From: an uncultured Collinsella sp.
GTDB taxonomy: Bacteria; Actinomycetota; Coriobacteriia; Coriobacteriales; Coriobacteriaceae
Length of the DNA stretch: 27,653 nt
NCBI GenBank assembly: GCA_900550965.1
Contig: URUC01000020.1
Location: 1-27,653, forward strand
Direction: 5' to 3'
How positions within the stretch are numbered: position 1 is the stretch's first letter; the number at the start of each line of letters is the position of its first letter. The translations under genes and the position numbers were made by a program. Shown here piece by piece: positions 7,662-15,292 of this stretch. The notes below the pieces were generated by a model that made no database searches, was not told the DNA's origin, and saw nothing but the letters and a program-made list of their open reading frames with translations.

Positions 7662-7707
7662 GGAAAGCGCATCCCAGTTTGGGCCTCCATTCCGGGATGC
7701 GCTTTCC
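7662..7707. terminator. long hairpin between convergent thiE and patatin genes
   Basis: A perfect 14-bp stem, GGAAAGCGCATCCC with GGGATGCGCTTTCC, encloses an 18-nt loop. It lies 44 nt after thiE and 12 nt before the end of the convergent phospholipase gene. There is no T-run, so it may act as a bidirectional transcript-end structure rather than a textbook terminator. Confidence 0.6.
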
Positions 7708-7718
7708 GTATGCGACCC

Positions 7719-8588
7719 TTACCCCGCCAGATACGCTTCCAACGCCGGCAAAGTCGCCTCTGCATCGTGGCGGCCGACCTGGTAGATGCGCTCGAGCTCA
7801 TCCGGTTCGCGGCACAGCGACGGCACCTTCACCGATTCGCTCGGCCGCACCACAAAGATTTCCCCGGCAGCCTCTCGACGTGCCAGGTCATCGAGCGTGG
7901 CATTGTAGACCTCATGCCGATGCTCAAGCGCTGCAACAAACTCCGGATAGTGACGGAACACGCGCCGCAGCATGGGCATCACGCTGTTGGGCTGCTTCAC
8001 AAAGCCCGCCGGCTGCGTGAGTACCACGATATTGCGGTCATACCCCTGCGCAAACAGCCATGCGCTGGGAATAGAATCAGCCACGCCACCATCCAGATAC
8101 TTATGCCCGTCAATAGCAACGGGACGCGTCGCCACAGGAATGGCAGACGACGCCCGGATCCACTCGATATCGCGCTCGTCGCCATACGGTAGATCGTGGT
8201 AGACGGCCTTGCCCGTCTCGATATCGGTACACACGCACGTAAATCGCATGGGGCAGGCGCGATACGCCTCCAAGTCGATGGGATCGCGCTCGATAGGCAC
8301 CTCGTGATAGGCAAAATCGGCATTGAACATATCGCCGGTTCGCAGCCAGCTGGTCACGCTCGCATAGCGCTTGTCGGCGCAATAGGCCTTGTTGTAACGA
8401 ATGGCACGGCCGATCTGGCGCGATTTAAAGTTGTAGCCAAACGCCGCGCCCGCCGAGACACCCACCATATGGTCGCAGGTCAAACCGCGCTCCATCCAAA
8501 CGTCGAGCACGCCCGCCGTATACATACCGCGGTAGCCGCCTCCCTCGAGCGCAAGCCCCACCGTGCGCGTCGTATCCGGCTGTACCAT
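7719..8588 (-). CDS. patatin-like phospholipase family protein
   Basis: The 289-residue protein is a patatin-fold lipid acyl hydrolase. The oxyanion loop GGGYRG is at 16-21, the catalytic serine is Ser45 in GVSAG, and the catalytic aspartate is Asp166 in DGG, so the Ser-Asp dyad is complete. Its length and the segment FKSRQIGRAIRYNK resemble the YjjU-type bacterial group. No signal peptide is seen, so it is probably cytoplasmic or peripheral to the membrane. I chose the ATG at 8588 because GGAGATG lies upstream and the conserved LALEGGGYRG then starts near residue 11; the longer open frame to 8723 adds 45 unlikely residues. It is monocistronic and convergent with thiE. The physiological substrate is unknown. 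Confidence 0.88.
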   Translation of the reverse strand: MVQPDTTRTVGLALEGGGYRGMYTAGVLDVWMERGLTCDHMVGVSAGAAFGYNFKSRQIGRAIRYNKAYCADKRYASVTSWLRTGDMFNADFAYHEVPIERDPIDLEAYRACPMRFTCVCTDIETGKAVYHDLPYGDERDIEWIRASSAIPVATRPVAIDGHKYLDGGVADSIPSAWLFAQGYDRNIVVLTQPAGFVKQPNSVMPMLRRVFRHYPEFVAALEHRHEVYNATLDDLARREAAGEIFVVRPSESVKVPSLCREPDELERIYQVGRHDAEATLPALEAYLAG

Positions 8589-8907
8589 GTGACCATCTCC
8601 GTTCCTGCGTTTTAAAACGGGACAAGTATACCCGTCAACATATATCGACTCAGTCGCATTTTTCATGCGCACCCAGGCGTTGCCGTTTGGCGAATAATAG
8701 CCGCCCACAGCATGTGCGCCCATATATAATTGTGCACTGTTGTCTATACTACTCAGCTGTTATCAACAGCGAACATTAGCCGGCAAAGTAACTCAACAAC
8801 GCAGCAAGGCGGGGGCCTGGATACACGCAAGGCGCCGAGCAACGACGCGTGTACACTACGAGCTCGCCCGACGCCATCCGCCCTGACCTCAGAAAGCCAC
8901 TTACAAC
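8589..8907. other. divergent intergenic region
   Basis: The 319 nt between the phospholipase (minus) and the first c-di-GMP gene (plus) hold no credible gene. They contain a 12-bp palindrome CGTTTTAAAACG at 8608-8619, 20 nt before the phospholipase start; a minus-strand TTGACG hexamer with AT-rich -10 candidates beyond it; and a small hairpin GCTGTT-ATC-AACAGC at 8756-8770 near a plus-strand TATACT. Promoters for both genes are expected here, but I cannot fix them. Confidence 0.5.
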
Positions 8908-11625
8908 ATGGACACCGCCAGCAATTACACCGAAACGCTCGAAAAGACCATCCGTGACCTTCTCGAGCGTCAGGATGATCTGATTAGGACCGCCTTTACC
9001 GACCAGCTTACCGGACTTGGCAACCGCGGCGGCTTTGCCCGTTCCCTCGAGGAGCTCTGGGAGCAGGGCATCCCCGTTACCATGGCGTTCATCGATATCG
9101 ACAATCTCAAGCACTGCAACGACGTCTTTGGGCATGACGAGGGCAACCGCTACATCTTGCAGGTAAGCCTTTATCTCAAACTGTATATGAAAGTGGACGA
9201 GGCGGCGTTTCGCATAGGCGGCGACGAGTTTGCCATCCTATCTACGATTGCGACCGAGGACGACCTCGCCGAACGTCTGGAACACTGCCGAACGGTCCTG
9301 CTCAAAAACAACGATTCCGAGATGCCTCATTCGTTTAGCTACGGAGTGGCACACGCCGACCCCGCCCTGGGCGAAGCCTCCAATCGCATGACACTCGATG
9401 CCGACCATCGCATGTACGACTACAAGCTGCGCCATGCCATGCACCTTGATCGACGCAATATCGTGCAAGTCCACGCCGACGACTTCGAAATAAGCGACCG
9501 CGTTTTCGATGCCTTTTCGATGCTCAACGAAGGCCGTTATTGCTTTATCGAGAACTTGAACAAGCATCGCACCCTTTGGTCACAAGGCGCCTTGCGCGAT
9601 CTCGGTCTTCCTGCCGAGCATATCGACAACTGCCACGATTACTGGAAAACGCGTGTCCATCCCGATGACCTTGAGGCCTATACCAGCGATATCGACCAAA
9701 TCTACAACGGCTCCAAACACCGCCGCGTCATGCAGTACCGCATGCGCAATGCCGCGGGCGACTACGTCCTCTGCCGCGCTCGCGGGTTTCGCATCGACGG
9801 CGACGGAAATACCCCCTCGCTCTATGTCGGCGAACTTGTTAACCACTCACTCGCCGAGACCGTCGACGCCGCCACGGGCCTCGGAACGCAGCGTATGCTG
9901 ATCAACGCTATCGATGCCTGCCGTCGCGACCGTTGCGAGACGGGGCTTATAGCGGTCCGCGTTTGTGGCACGGCAAAGTTCAACGAGCTCTACGGGGCCG
10001 AGGCTGTCGACAACATGCTCGCCGAATACGCAGGCCGCATGCTATCGATCACCCGCGGCAGAAGTCGCGTCTTCCGCTCGCGAAACGCCCAGTTCGTCGT
10101 GCTCAGCAACGATCTGGACCACGAGGCATTCGAGCAACTGACCCATCATCTTAAAGAGGCCGTTTTCGCTCCTGTTCGAATCGCGAACGACACCATTACC
10201 CCCGTCTGTCTTGTCGTCCCGGCCTTTTACGAGCGCTTAATCAATCAAGCGACCGCTGTTTTAGGCGAACTCGACCGTCGTCTTCGCGCCGCCGGCGGGC
10301 TTGCACCCAACGACAGCCTCCCCATACCCGAGATTGAGCGTAAAAGCGCCGTCGCCGAACGCATCGATACGCTCACGGGCCTCTATCGACCCAGCGAGTT
10401 TATGCGGCGTGCCAACGCATTTCTTAAGACAAGGCGCGACGCCGCTTGGTGTATCGCCACCGTCGACATGGGTCATATGCGACTGTTCAACGAATGGCAC
10501 GGACAGGCCGAGGGCGACCGCGTGCTCGCCGATGTGGGCACGGTCCTCAAAGACATCGAGAATGCCGAGATGGGCGTCGTAGGATACTGGGGCCAAGACG
10601 ACTTTTGCATTCTCATCCCCTTTGAGCACAACACCGTCCATCAAATCTATAACCGCGTTCGCGCCGCCGTGGCCAAGCATGATGACGGCGTGGGTTTCTG
10701 GCCGTCCATGGGCGTTTGCCCCATCGGCCCCAACGAGGAAATCACCATCGACGCGCAGGCCAAGGCCATGTTTACCAATCGGCGCGCCAAAAACGATTTT
10801 AAGGATCGCATCGCCGTCTTTCGCCCCGAGGAATACAAGCGCGAGGTGGCGTTTCACCGCACCCTCACCGAGTTCCAGTATGCGCTCTCAAACGACCGCA
10901 TCACCTACTACCTGCAGCCCCAGGTCGACATGGAAACCGGCGAGATCATTGGCGCCGAAGCGCTCACGCGCTGGATCGACAAGGATGGCTCCCTCATTTC
11001 GCCCGCCACCTTTATCCCCGCTCTCGAAGAAAGCGGTTTTGTGGTGACGCTCGACAAATACGTTTGGCAGGGCGTTGCCTTGTGGCTGCGCGAGCGCATC
11101 AATCGGGGGCTTCGCGTGGTTCCGATCTCGCTTAATGTGTCGCGCGTGGATATCCTCGCCTGCAACGTTGCCGAGCATATGGGAGCGCTCGCCGCCCAAT
11201 ACAACCTGCCGCCCGAGCTCATGCGCATCGAGATCACCGAGACAGCTTATACGGGAGAGTCCGAGGCCGTGGATAAACTAACGGCCGACCTGCACACCCG
11301 CGGCTTCTCGACCTATATGGACGATTTTGGCACCGGCCAGTCCACGCTCGCGATGCTCAAGAACGTCAACGTCGACGTCATCAAGCTCGATCGCACGTTT
11401 GTGCCCGATAACGGCGATGAGGGCCGCAGCGTGCAAATCATCTCATCAATGCTCGAGATGGCGCAGTCACTCCATCTGCCCGTTGTGATCGAAGGCGTCG
11501 AGACGGACAAGCAGGCAAACATGCTGCGCCACATGGGCGCCCGCTACGCTCAGGGATTCCTCTACTACCGCCCCATGCAGGCGGAGGATTTTGAGGCATT
11601 GCTCGATGGTGGCAACGACAACTAA
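8908..11625 (+). CDS. cyclic-di-GMP signalling protein, GGDEF-PAS-GGDEF*-GGDEF*-EAL
   Basis: The 905-residue protein makes and/or breaks the second messenger c-di-GMP. In order: a short helical lead (1-28); an intact diguanylate cyclase domain (about 29-180, RIGGDEF at 102-108); a PAS-like sensor domain (about 205-315); a second GGDEF-fold domain with SRNAQF in place of GGDEF (about 318-465); a third with WGQDDF (about 485-640); and an EAL phosphodiesterase domain (about 650-898). The EAL catalytic set is complete: Glu684, Asn743, Glu775, Asp805/806, Lys826, Glu862 and Gln882. The canonical RxxD inhibitory site before the first GGDEF is not present (KVDE instead). There are no transmembrane helices, so it is cytosolic. 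The degenerate domains may bind GTP or serve as regulators. It precedes a shorter paralogue. The net activity cannot be told. Confidence 0.92.
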   Translation: MDTASNYTETLEKTIRDLLERQDDLIRTAFTDQLTGLGNRGGFARSLEELWEQGIPVTMAFIDIDNLKHCNDVFGHDEGNRYILQVSLYLKLYMKVDEAAFRIGGDEFAILSTIATEDDLAERLEHCRTVLLKNNDSEMPHSFSYGVAHADPALGEASNRMTLDADHRMYDYKLRHAMHLDRRNIVQVHADDFEISDRVFDAFSMLNEGRYCFIENLNKHRTLWSQGALRDLGLPAEHIDNCHDYWKTRVHPDDLEAYTSDIDQIYNGSKHRRVMQYRMRNAAGDYVLCRARGFRIDGDGNTPSLYVGELVNHSLAETVDAATGLGTQRMLINAIDACRRDRCETGLIAVRVCGTAKFNELYGAEAVDNMLAEYAGRMLSITRGRSRVFRSRNAQFVVLSNDLDHEAFEQLTHHLKEAVFAPVRIANDTITPVCLVVPAFYERLINQATAVLGELDRRLRAAGGLAPNDSLPIPEIERKSAVAERIDTLTGLYRPSEFMRRANAFLKTRRDAAWCIATVDMGHMRLFNEWHGQAEGDRVLADVGTVLKDIENAEMGVVGYWGQDDFCILIPFEHNTVHQIYNRVRAAVAKHDDGVGFWPSMGVCPIGPNEEITIDAQAKAMFTNRRAKNDFKDRIAVFRPEEYKREVAFHRTLTEFQYALSNDRITYYLQPQVDMETGEIIGAEALTRWIDKDGSLISPATFIPALEESGFVVTLDKYVWQGVALWLRERINRGLRVVPISLNVSRVDILACNVAEHMGALAAQYNLPPELMRIEITETAYTGESEAVDKLTADLHTRGFSTYMDDFGTGQSTLAMLKNVNVDVIKLDRTFVPDNGDEGRSVQIISSMLEMAQSLHLPVVIEGVETDKQANMLRHMGARYAQGFLYYRPMQAEDFEALLDGGNDN

Positions 11626-11646
11626 TACGCTCGCACGCAAAACGCC

Positions 11647-11670
11647 ACCGTCGAGGGGAGCGTTTGTTCC
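11647..11670 (+). terminator. weak hairpin between the two c-di-GMP genes
   Basis: Short complementary ends (about AACGC with GCGTT) around a long loop are followed by TGTTCC. A second imperfect inverted repeat, TACTCCAAT with ATTGGGAGTA, lies at 11685-11713. Both are weak. They may attenuate read-through or belong to the promoter of the second gene. Confidence 0.25.
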
Positions 11671-11751
11671 CATGAGCTAACTAATACTCCAATCTAAACC
11701 GAATTGGGAGTAAGATACAAACCATTGTTCCATCCAAGGAGGCAATCCATC

Positions 11752-13284
11752 ATGAACGAGTCGTATCGCCTGGGCGAGCAATCAATCATCGCTCATCTTC
11801 AGCGACTTGCGAACGGGGCCTCAACCACCGAGCTCGATGTTGCCGCGCTGCCCCCGGAGCTGCGTGCCATCGGTGAGCAACTGCAGAAAACGCTCGCCAT
11901 CCTGCAACAAGAACGTGAGTTGCTTGAGCACGGCGCCTATATCGACTCGCTCACCAATCTTGGCAACCGTGGCGGACTCGACCGCCATGTCGATCAGCTC
12001 TGGCGCAAAGGCACCCCCTTCACCTGTGCCTATATTGACATCGATCGCCTCAAGCATTGCAACGATAAGTTTGGCCACGCCGAGGGCAATCGCTACATTC
12101 TGAGCATCTGCCGCGCACTCACCGAGACAATGGAGCACGATGAGTTGCTGTTCCGTATCGGTGGAGACGAATTTGTACTTATATCCCCCACGACAAACGA
12201 AGCCGAGCTCGAGCAGCGCCTAGAGTGGACGCGTGCCAATCTTATCGAGGCAACATCGGACGGCAAGGCGCCCATGATCGCCAGCTTTAGCTTTGGCTGC
12301 TCGCGCGTCGACCCGCTTGCAGGCGATACGCGTCGCCAGATGACAAAGGACGCCGACCGCAAAATGTATCGCTACAAGCTCATGTACCGTGTGCAACAAC
12401 CGGAAGAAGGCGATGCGCTGCAACGCCCGATCACCGAACAACCCCCCCCCTGCAACGACCGAGTGTTTCAAGCGATCTCCATGAGCTCCGAGACACGCTA
12501 TCCGTTCATCATTAACCTCGACACCGGCGAATCGCAATGGTCGGTTAATGCCGTGCGCGATTTTGACCTACCCTCCCAGCATCCCTACAACTCGCTCGAT
12601 ATATGGCTTGCCCGTGTTCACCCCGAGGACCGCGACAACGTACGTGCCGAGCTCGATATGGTGGTAAACGGCACGTGGCACTTCCACTGCATGCAGTATC
12701 GCGTCATGAATACCACCGGAAAATACGCGCTTTGCGACTGCACGGGTTACCGCCTGGACGGCACCGATACCGAGCCCAACATGTATGTGGGCATTGTCAC
12801 CAACCGAAGCTTGGCAGATACGACCGATTCCGTGACCGGTCTGGGCGATATCCACGCCCTGGTCAACGCCATTGGCGAGATGCGTCGCGTGGCACGAAAC
12901 GCGGGCTTGATCGCCATTAAAATCGACGAAATCGCACAGGTCAATGCCCGCTTTGGCTTTGATGCAGGCGACCGCGTTTTGGCAGAAAGCGCCGCCTGCC
13001 TCATGGATTGCTCGCGCGGCAAGGGTCGTCTGTTCCGCTCGACCGGACCGATGTTCGTGGCGCTCTTCGACGACTTTGATCCCGAAGAGACCGACGCGGT
13101 TGCAGACGAAATCGAACGGTTCTTGGGATCGCCCGTGCTCCTTGGCTCATTTGAATATCAGCCGCCCCTTCGTGTGGCGACGCTTCATCTGGACGCCGTC
13201 GACCGACAGCCCGTTTCCATTTTGAACGAACTTAATGCGCTGATTAAAGAGGCGCCGCAGGTACCGGGCACCAAGCTGGACTAG
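11752..13284 (+). CDS. diguanylate cyclase, GGDEF-PAS-GGDEF*, paralogue of the preceding gene
   Basis: The 510-residue protein has a helical N-terminal segment likely to form a coiled coil (about 35-62), an intact GGDEF domain (about 63-212, RIGGDEF at 135-141), a proline linker, a PAS-like domain (about 245-352), and a degenerate GGDEF-fold domain (about 355-500, with RSTGPMF in place of the motif). The order matches the first half of the preceding 905-residue protein, with near-identical blocks such as LKHCND and EGNRYIL, so the genes arose by duplication. It lacks the third GGDEF and the EAL domain, so it should only synthesise c-di-GMP. No RxxD inhibitory site is visible. The ATG at 11752 follows AAGGAGG by 9 nt. 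A run of nine C in codons 231-233 could slip. Confidence 0.9.
   Translation: MNESYRLGEQSIIAHLQRLANGASTTELDVAALPPELRAIGEQLQKTLAILQQERELLEHGAYIDSLTNLGNRGGLDRHVDQLWRKGTPFTCAYIDIDRLKHCNDKFGHAEGNRYILSICRALTETMEHDELLFRIGGDEFVLISPTTNEAELEQRLEWTRANLIEATSDGKAPMIASFSFGCSRVDPLAGDTRRQMTKDADRKMYRYKLMYRVQQPEEGDALQRPITEQPPPCNDRVFQAISMSSETRYPFIINLDTGESQWSVNAVRDFDLPSQHPYNSLDIWLARVHPEDRDNVRAELDMVVNGTWHFHCMQYRVMNTTGKYALCDCTGYRLDGTDTEPNMYVGIVTNRSLADTTDSVTGLGDIHALVNAIGEMRRVARNAGLIAIKIDEIAQVNARFGFDAGDRVLAESAACLMDCSRGKGRLFRSTGPMFVALFDDFDPEETDAVADEIERFLGSPVLLGSFEYQPPLRVATLHLDAVDRQPVSILNELNALIKEAPQVPGTKLD
12442..12450 (+). repeat. C9 homopolymer inside a coding sequence
   Basis: Nine consecutive C encode Pro-Pro-Pro (codons 231-233) in the linker between the GGDEF and PAS domains of the second c-di-GMP protein. 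Such runs are prone to slippage. A gain or loss of one base would leave the cyclase domain but remove PAS and the C-terminal domain. Confidence 0.8.
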
Positions 13285-13568
13285 CGTTATGGGGCGCATG
13301 ATGGTTAATTTCCGATCTCAACCGAACACATTGGGCAAATAGGTCGTACCCGCAGTTAGCCGAACGTCCCCTCAGTCCCTCCCGGGGCCCGGGGGCACCG
13401 TTTCGATACTCTTGGTTTACTTTGCCTGATGCAAATAAGTGCTCAACAAGATAGAACCTATCCCCCGCCACGGATATGCCCTCGAGTAAATCTGTTAAGC
13501 CAAGCCTATCAAATTCTATTGACAATTGGCTGCATTGGTCCATTTTGTCGTCCAGCCACTTCCGCTGG
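13285..13568. other. intergenic patch without a supported gene
   Basis: On the minus strand, 25 nt after the small membrane protein gene, an open frame of 99 codons runs from 13543 to 13244 and overlaps the end of the diguanylate cyclase gene. Its first 48 or so codons have a protein-like composition. The rest passes through a very GC-rich block (13380-13396) and loses that character. It may be the eroded front of a gene. No clear ribosome binding site is seen, so I do not call it a gene. Confidence 0.3.
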
Positions 13569-13889
13569 CTATCGCCTCATAAACACAAACCTAACGAGCC
13601 GCACGAACGACAAAGAGGCCAAGCTGAACAGAAGTAGAACCAAAACTTCAAAAACGCTGGTATTCCAATCGCGTACCCAGCCCTCTACCGCCCACAAGAA
13701 AAACAGCAGCCCCATCCATAACGTCACAGAAGAAATCAGCTTTGCGTAAGGGCGTATATCAATCTCGCTCTCCCTTTTTGTGACATCATATCCAGCAATT
13801 GAGCAGAGCCATCTTCCTCTTCGGTATTGGATTGAAAGGACAATCAAGGCAATCGAAGTCATCAAGCAAACAGCATCCTCTGTTTCCAT
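13569..13889 (-). CDS. small membrane protein, DUF3784-like
   Basis: The 106-residue protein has three hydrophobic stretches: about residues 6-22, about 52-70 and about 79-99. A motif after the first, RRGRWLCSIAGYDVTKRE, resembles the LIAGYN block of DUF3784 membrane proteins of Gram-positive bacteria. The function of that family is not known. The ATG at 13889 follows AAAGGA by 6 nt, better than the upstream in-frame ATG at 13910. Base composition is clearly more AT-rich than the neighbours, and the gene sits beside a decayed mobile-element-like remnant. Both facts suggest recent transfer. The similarity is from memory of the motif, so the family name is tentative. Confidence 0.6.
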   Translation of the reverse strand: METEDAVCLMTSIALIVLSIQYRRGRWLCSIAGYDVTKRESEIDIRPYAKLISSVTLWMGLLFFLWAVEGWVRDWNTSVFEVLVLLLFSLASLSFVRLVRFVFMRR

Positions 13890-13968
13890 AGAGTTTCCTT
13901 TGCTTTCCATCCTAGTTACGCATTCACAATCGAATCAAACCAAGTATGAATTACTCGATAGCAACCGC

Positions 13969-14190
13969 CTTAGTATAAACCATAGCCGCCGCAGCAGCCC
14001 GCCTTCCAAGGCCTCAAAGCTCGCCATCGAGGGCGACCCGCCCAGACCCCTTACAATCTGCTCGCACGAGGCCCCGCACTCCAACATCCTCTGGGCCGTA
14101 TCCCGCTCGTACCTGGTAAGCGTGCCTGCCGTGGGCCCTCGGGGCCGGCATCGTGCCCCACGCCATCTGCCCGCTCGTGCGATAATCCTC
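13969..14190 (-). pseudogene. remnant of a helix-turn-helix (transposase-like) protein
   Basis: One minus-strand frame is open through this stretch and encodes YERDTAQRMLECGASCEQIV, then RGLGGSPSMASFEALE. The pattern (a charged start, an amphipathic helix, GAS, a second helix, LG-x-SP) is that of the N-terminal helix-turn-helix of insertion sequence transposases. No start codon or ribosome binding site precedes it, and its upstream part runs towards the leader of the next gene. The frame ends at a TGA in AT-rich DNA just before the small membrane protein gene. I read it as a decayed fragment; the exact limits and family are uncertain. Confidence 0.35.
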
Positions 14191-14223
14191 TGCAGAAGTC
14201 ACCGACAGCAGAGGGAGTTTGTG

Positions 14224-14847
14224 ATGAAGGTTCTTTTGGTCAATGGCAGCCCCAAGGCAAACGGCAACACGGCCCGCGCACTCGCCGAGGTCGCCGAGCA
14301 GCTTAACGCCGAAGGCATCGAGGCCGAGATGTTTCAGCTGGGCGCCAAGCCCATTCGCGATTGCATTGGTTGCGGCCAGTGCGGCAAGCTCGATTGCCGT
14401 TGCACCTTTGACGACGATGTGGTCAACGAGCTGATTGCCGCTGCCGAGCAGGCAGACGGCTTTGTCTTTGGCTCGCCCGTCTACTACGCACATCCCAGCG
14501 GACGCATCCTCTCGGCACTCGACCGCGCATTCTATGCAGGCAGCAAGGCCTTTACGCACAAGCCGGGCGCCGCTGTCGCCGTTGCCCGTCGCGGCGGCAC
14601 GTCGACCACCTTCGACGTGCTCAACAAGTACTTCACCATCAACCAGATGCCCGTGGTAGCATCCACCTACTGGAACAACGTCTTCGGTGCCATGCCGGGC
14701 GAGGCCGCCCAGGACGCCGAGGGCCTTGCCACCATGCGAAACATCGGTAAAAACATGGCCTGGCTGCTGCGTTGCATCGAGGCGGGAAAGGCCGCCGGCA
14801 TCGAAGCCCCCGAGGCCGATCGCGAGCGAACCAACTTTATTCGGTAG
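14224..14847 (+). CDS. flavodoxin-family NAD(P)H-dependent oxidoreductase with cysteine cluster
   Basis: The 207-residue protein has the flavodoxin-like fold of FMN reductases. The FMN phosphate loop is NGSPKANGNTARAL near the N-terminus, and GSPVYYAHPSGRI is the second flavin loop. A cysteine-rich segment with Cys47, Cys50, Cys53, Cys58 and Cys60 (DCIGCGQC, then CRC) recalls iron-sulfur flavoproteins of anaerobes, although spacing differs from the common CX2CX2CX4-7C pattern. It probably moves electrons from NAD(P)H or ferredoxin to small substrates through FMN. The ATG at 14224 follows GAGGGAG by 6 nt. The ArsC-like gene starts 17 nt downstream, so they are likely co-transcribed. The physiological acceptor is unknown. 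Confidence 0.85.
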   Translation: MKVLLVNGSPKANGNTARALAEVAEQLNAEGIEAEMFQLGAKPIRDCIGCGQCGKLDCRCTFDDDVVNELIAAAEQADGFVFGSPVYYAHPSGRILSALDRAFYAGSKAFTHKPGAAVAVARRGGTSTTFDVLNKYFTINQMPVVASTYWNNVFGAMPGEAAQDAEGLATMRNIGKNMAWLLRCIEAGKAAGIEAPEADRERTNFIR

Positions 14848-14864
14848 AACGGCGGAACATAAAT

Positions 14865-15206
14865 ATGAACGTGCAAATCTTCGGCACCAAAAAGTCCTTC
14901 GATACCAAGAAGGCCCAGCGCTACTTTAAGGAGCGCCGCATTAAGGTGCAGTTTATCGACCTTAAGGAAAAGGAGATGAGCAAGGGCGAGCTCACGAGCG
15001 TGATGCAGGCGGTCGGCGGCATCGACAAGCTGCTCAACCCCAAGGCTAAGGACGAGGAGACGCTCGCACTCATCCAGCACCTCACCACCAGCCAGCGCTT
15101 CGACAAGCTACTCGAGAACCAGCAGGTTCTGGCCGAGCCCATCGTGCGCAACGGCAAAAAGGCCACCGTCGGTTATTGCCCTGATGTATGGGGAGCCTGG
15201 GAGTAG
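14865..15206 (+). CDS. ArsC/Spx-fold family protein lacking the N-terminal catalytic cysteine
   Basis: The 113-residue protein fits the thioredoxin-like ArsC/Spx/YffB family in length and pattern: IFGTKKSFDTKKAQRYF at the start, FIDLKEKEMSKGEL, LAEPIVRNGKKATVGY at the end. In arsenate reductases and Spx the first loop carries a cysteine where this protein has serine (GTKKSFDTKKA). It therefore cannot act as a standard cysteine-based arsenate reductase. A regulatory or binding role is possible, but none is established. The ribosome binding site is weak (GGCGGAA). It follows the flavodoxin-like gene closely and no arsenic genes are nearby, which argues against a role in arsenic resistance. Confidence 0.82.
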   Translation: MNVQIFGTKKSFDTKKAQRYFKERRIKVQFIDLKEKEMSKGELTSVMQAVGGIDKLLNPKAKDEETLALIQHLTTSQRFDKLLENQQVLAEPIVRNGKKATVGYCPDVWGAWE

Positions 15207-15292
15207 CCTGTGTTATTTGTCGGCGCGTGGGTATAAGAGCAGGCGTTTGGCATAAGATTCAACTGTAAGCCATGTCTAACAAAGGAGGGCAC

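Noticed and set aside
8589..8723. A 45-residue N-terminal extension of the patatin-like protein
   Set aside because: The ATG at 8588 has a better ribosome binding site and places the GGGYRG motif at the usual distance from the start.
13244..13543. A 99-codon minus-strand frame after the small membrane protein gene
   Set aside because: Its first half looks protein-like, but there is no good ribosome binding site and it overlaps the end of the diguanylate cyclase gene after a GC-rich block. It may be an eroded gene, but I could not support it as a CDS.
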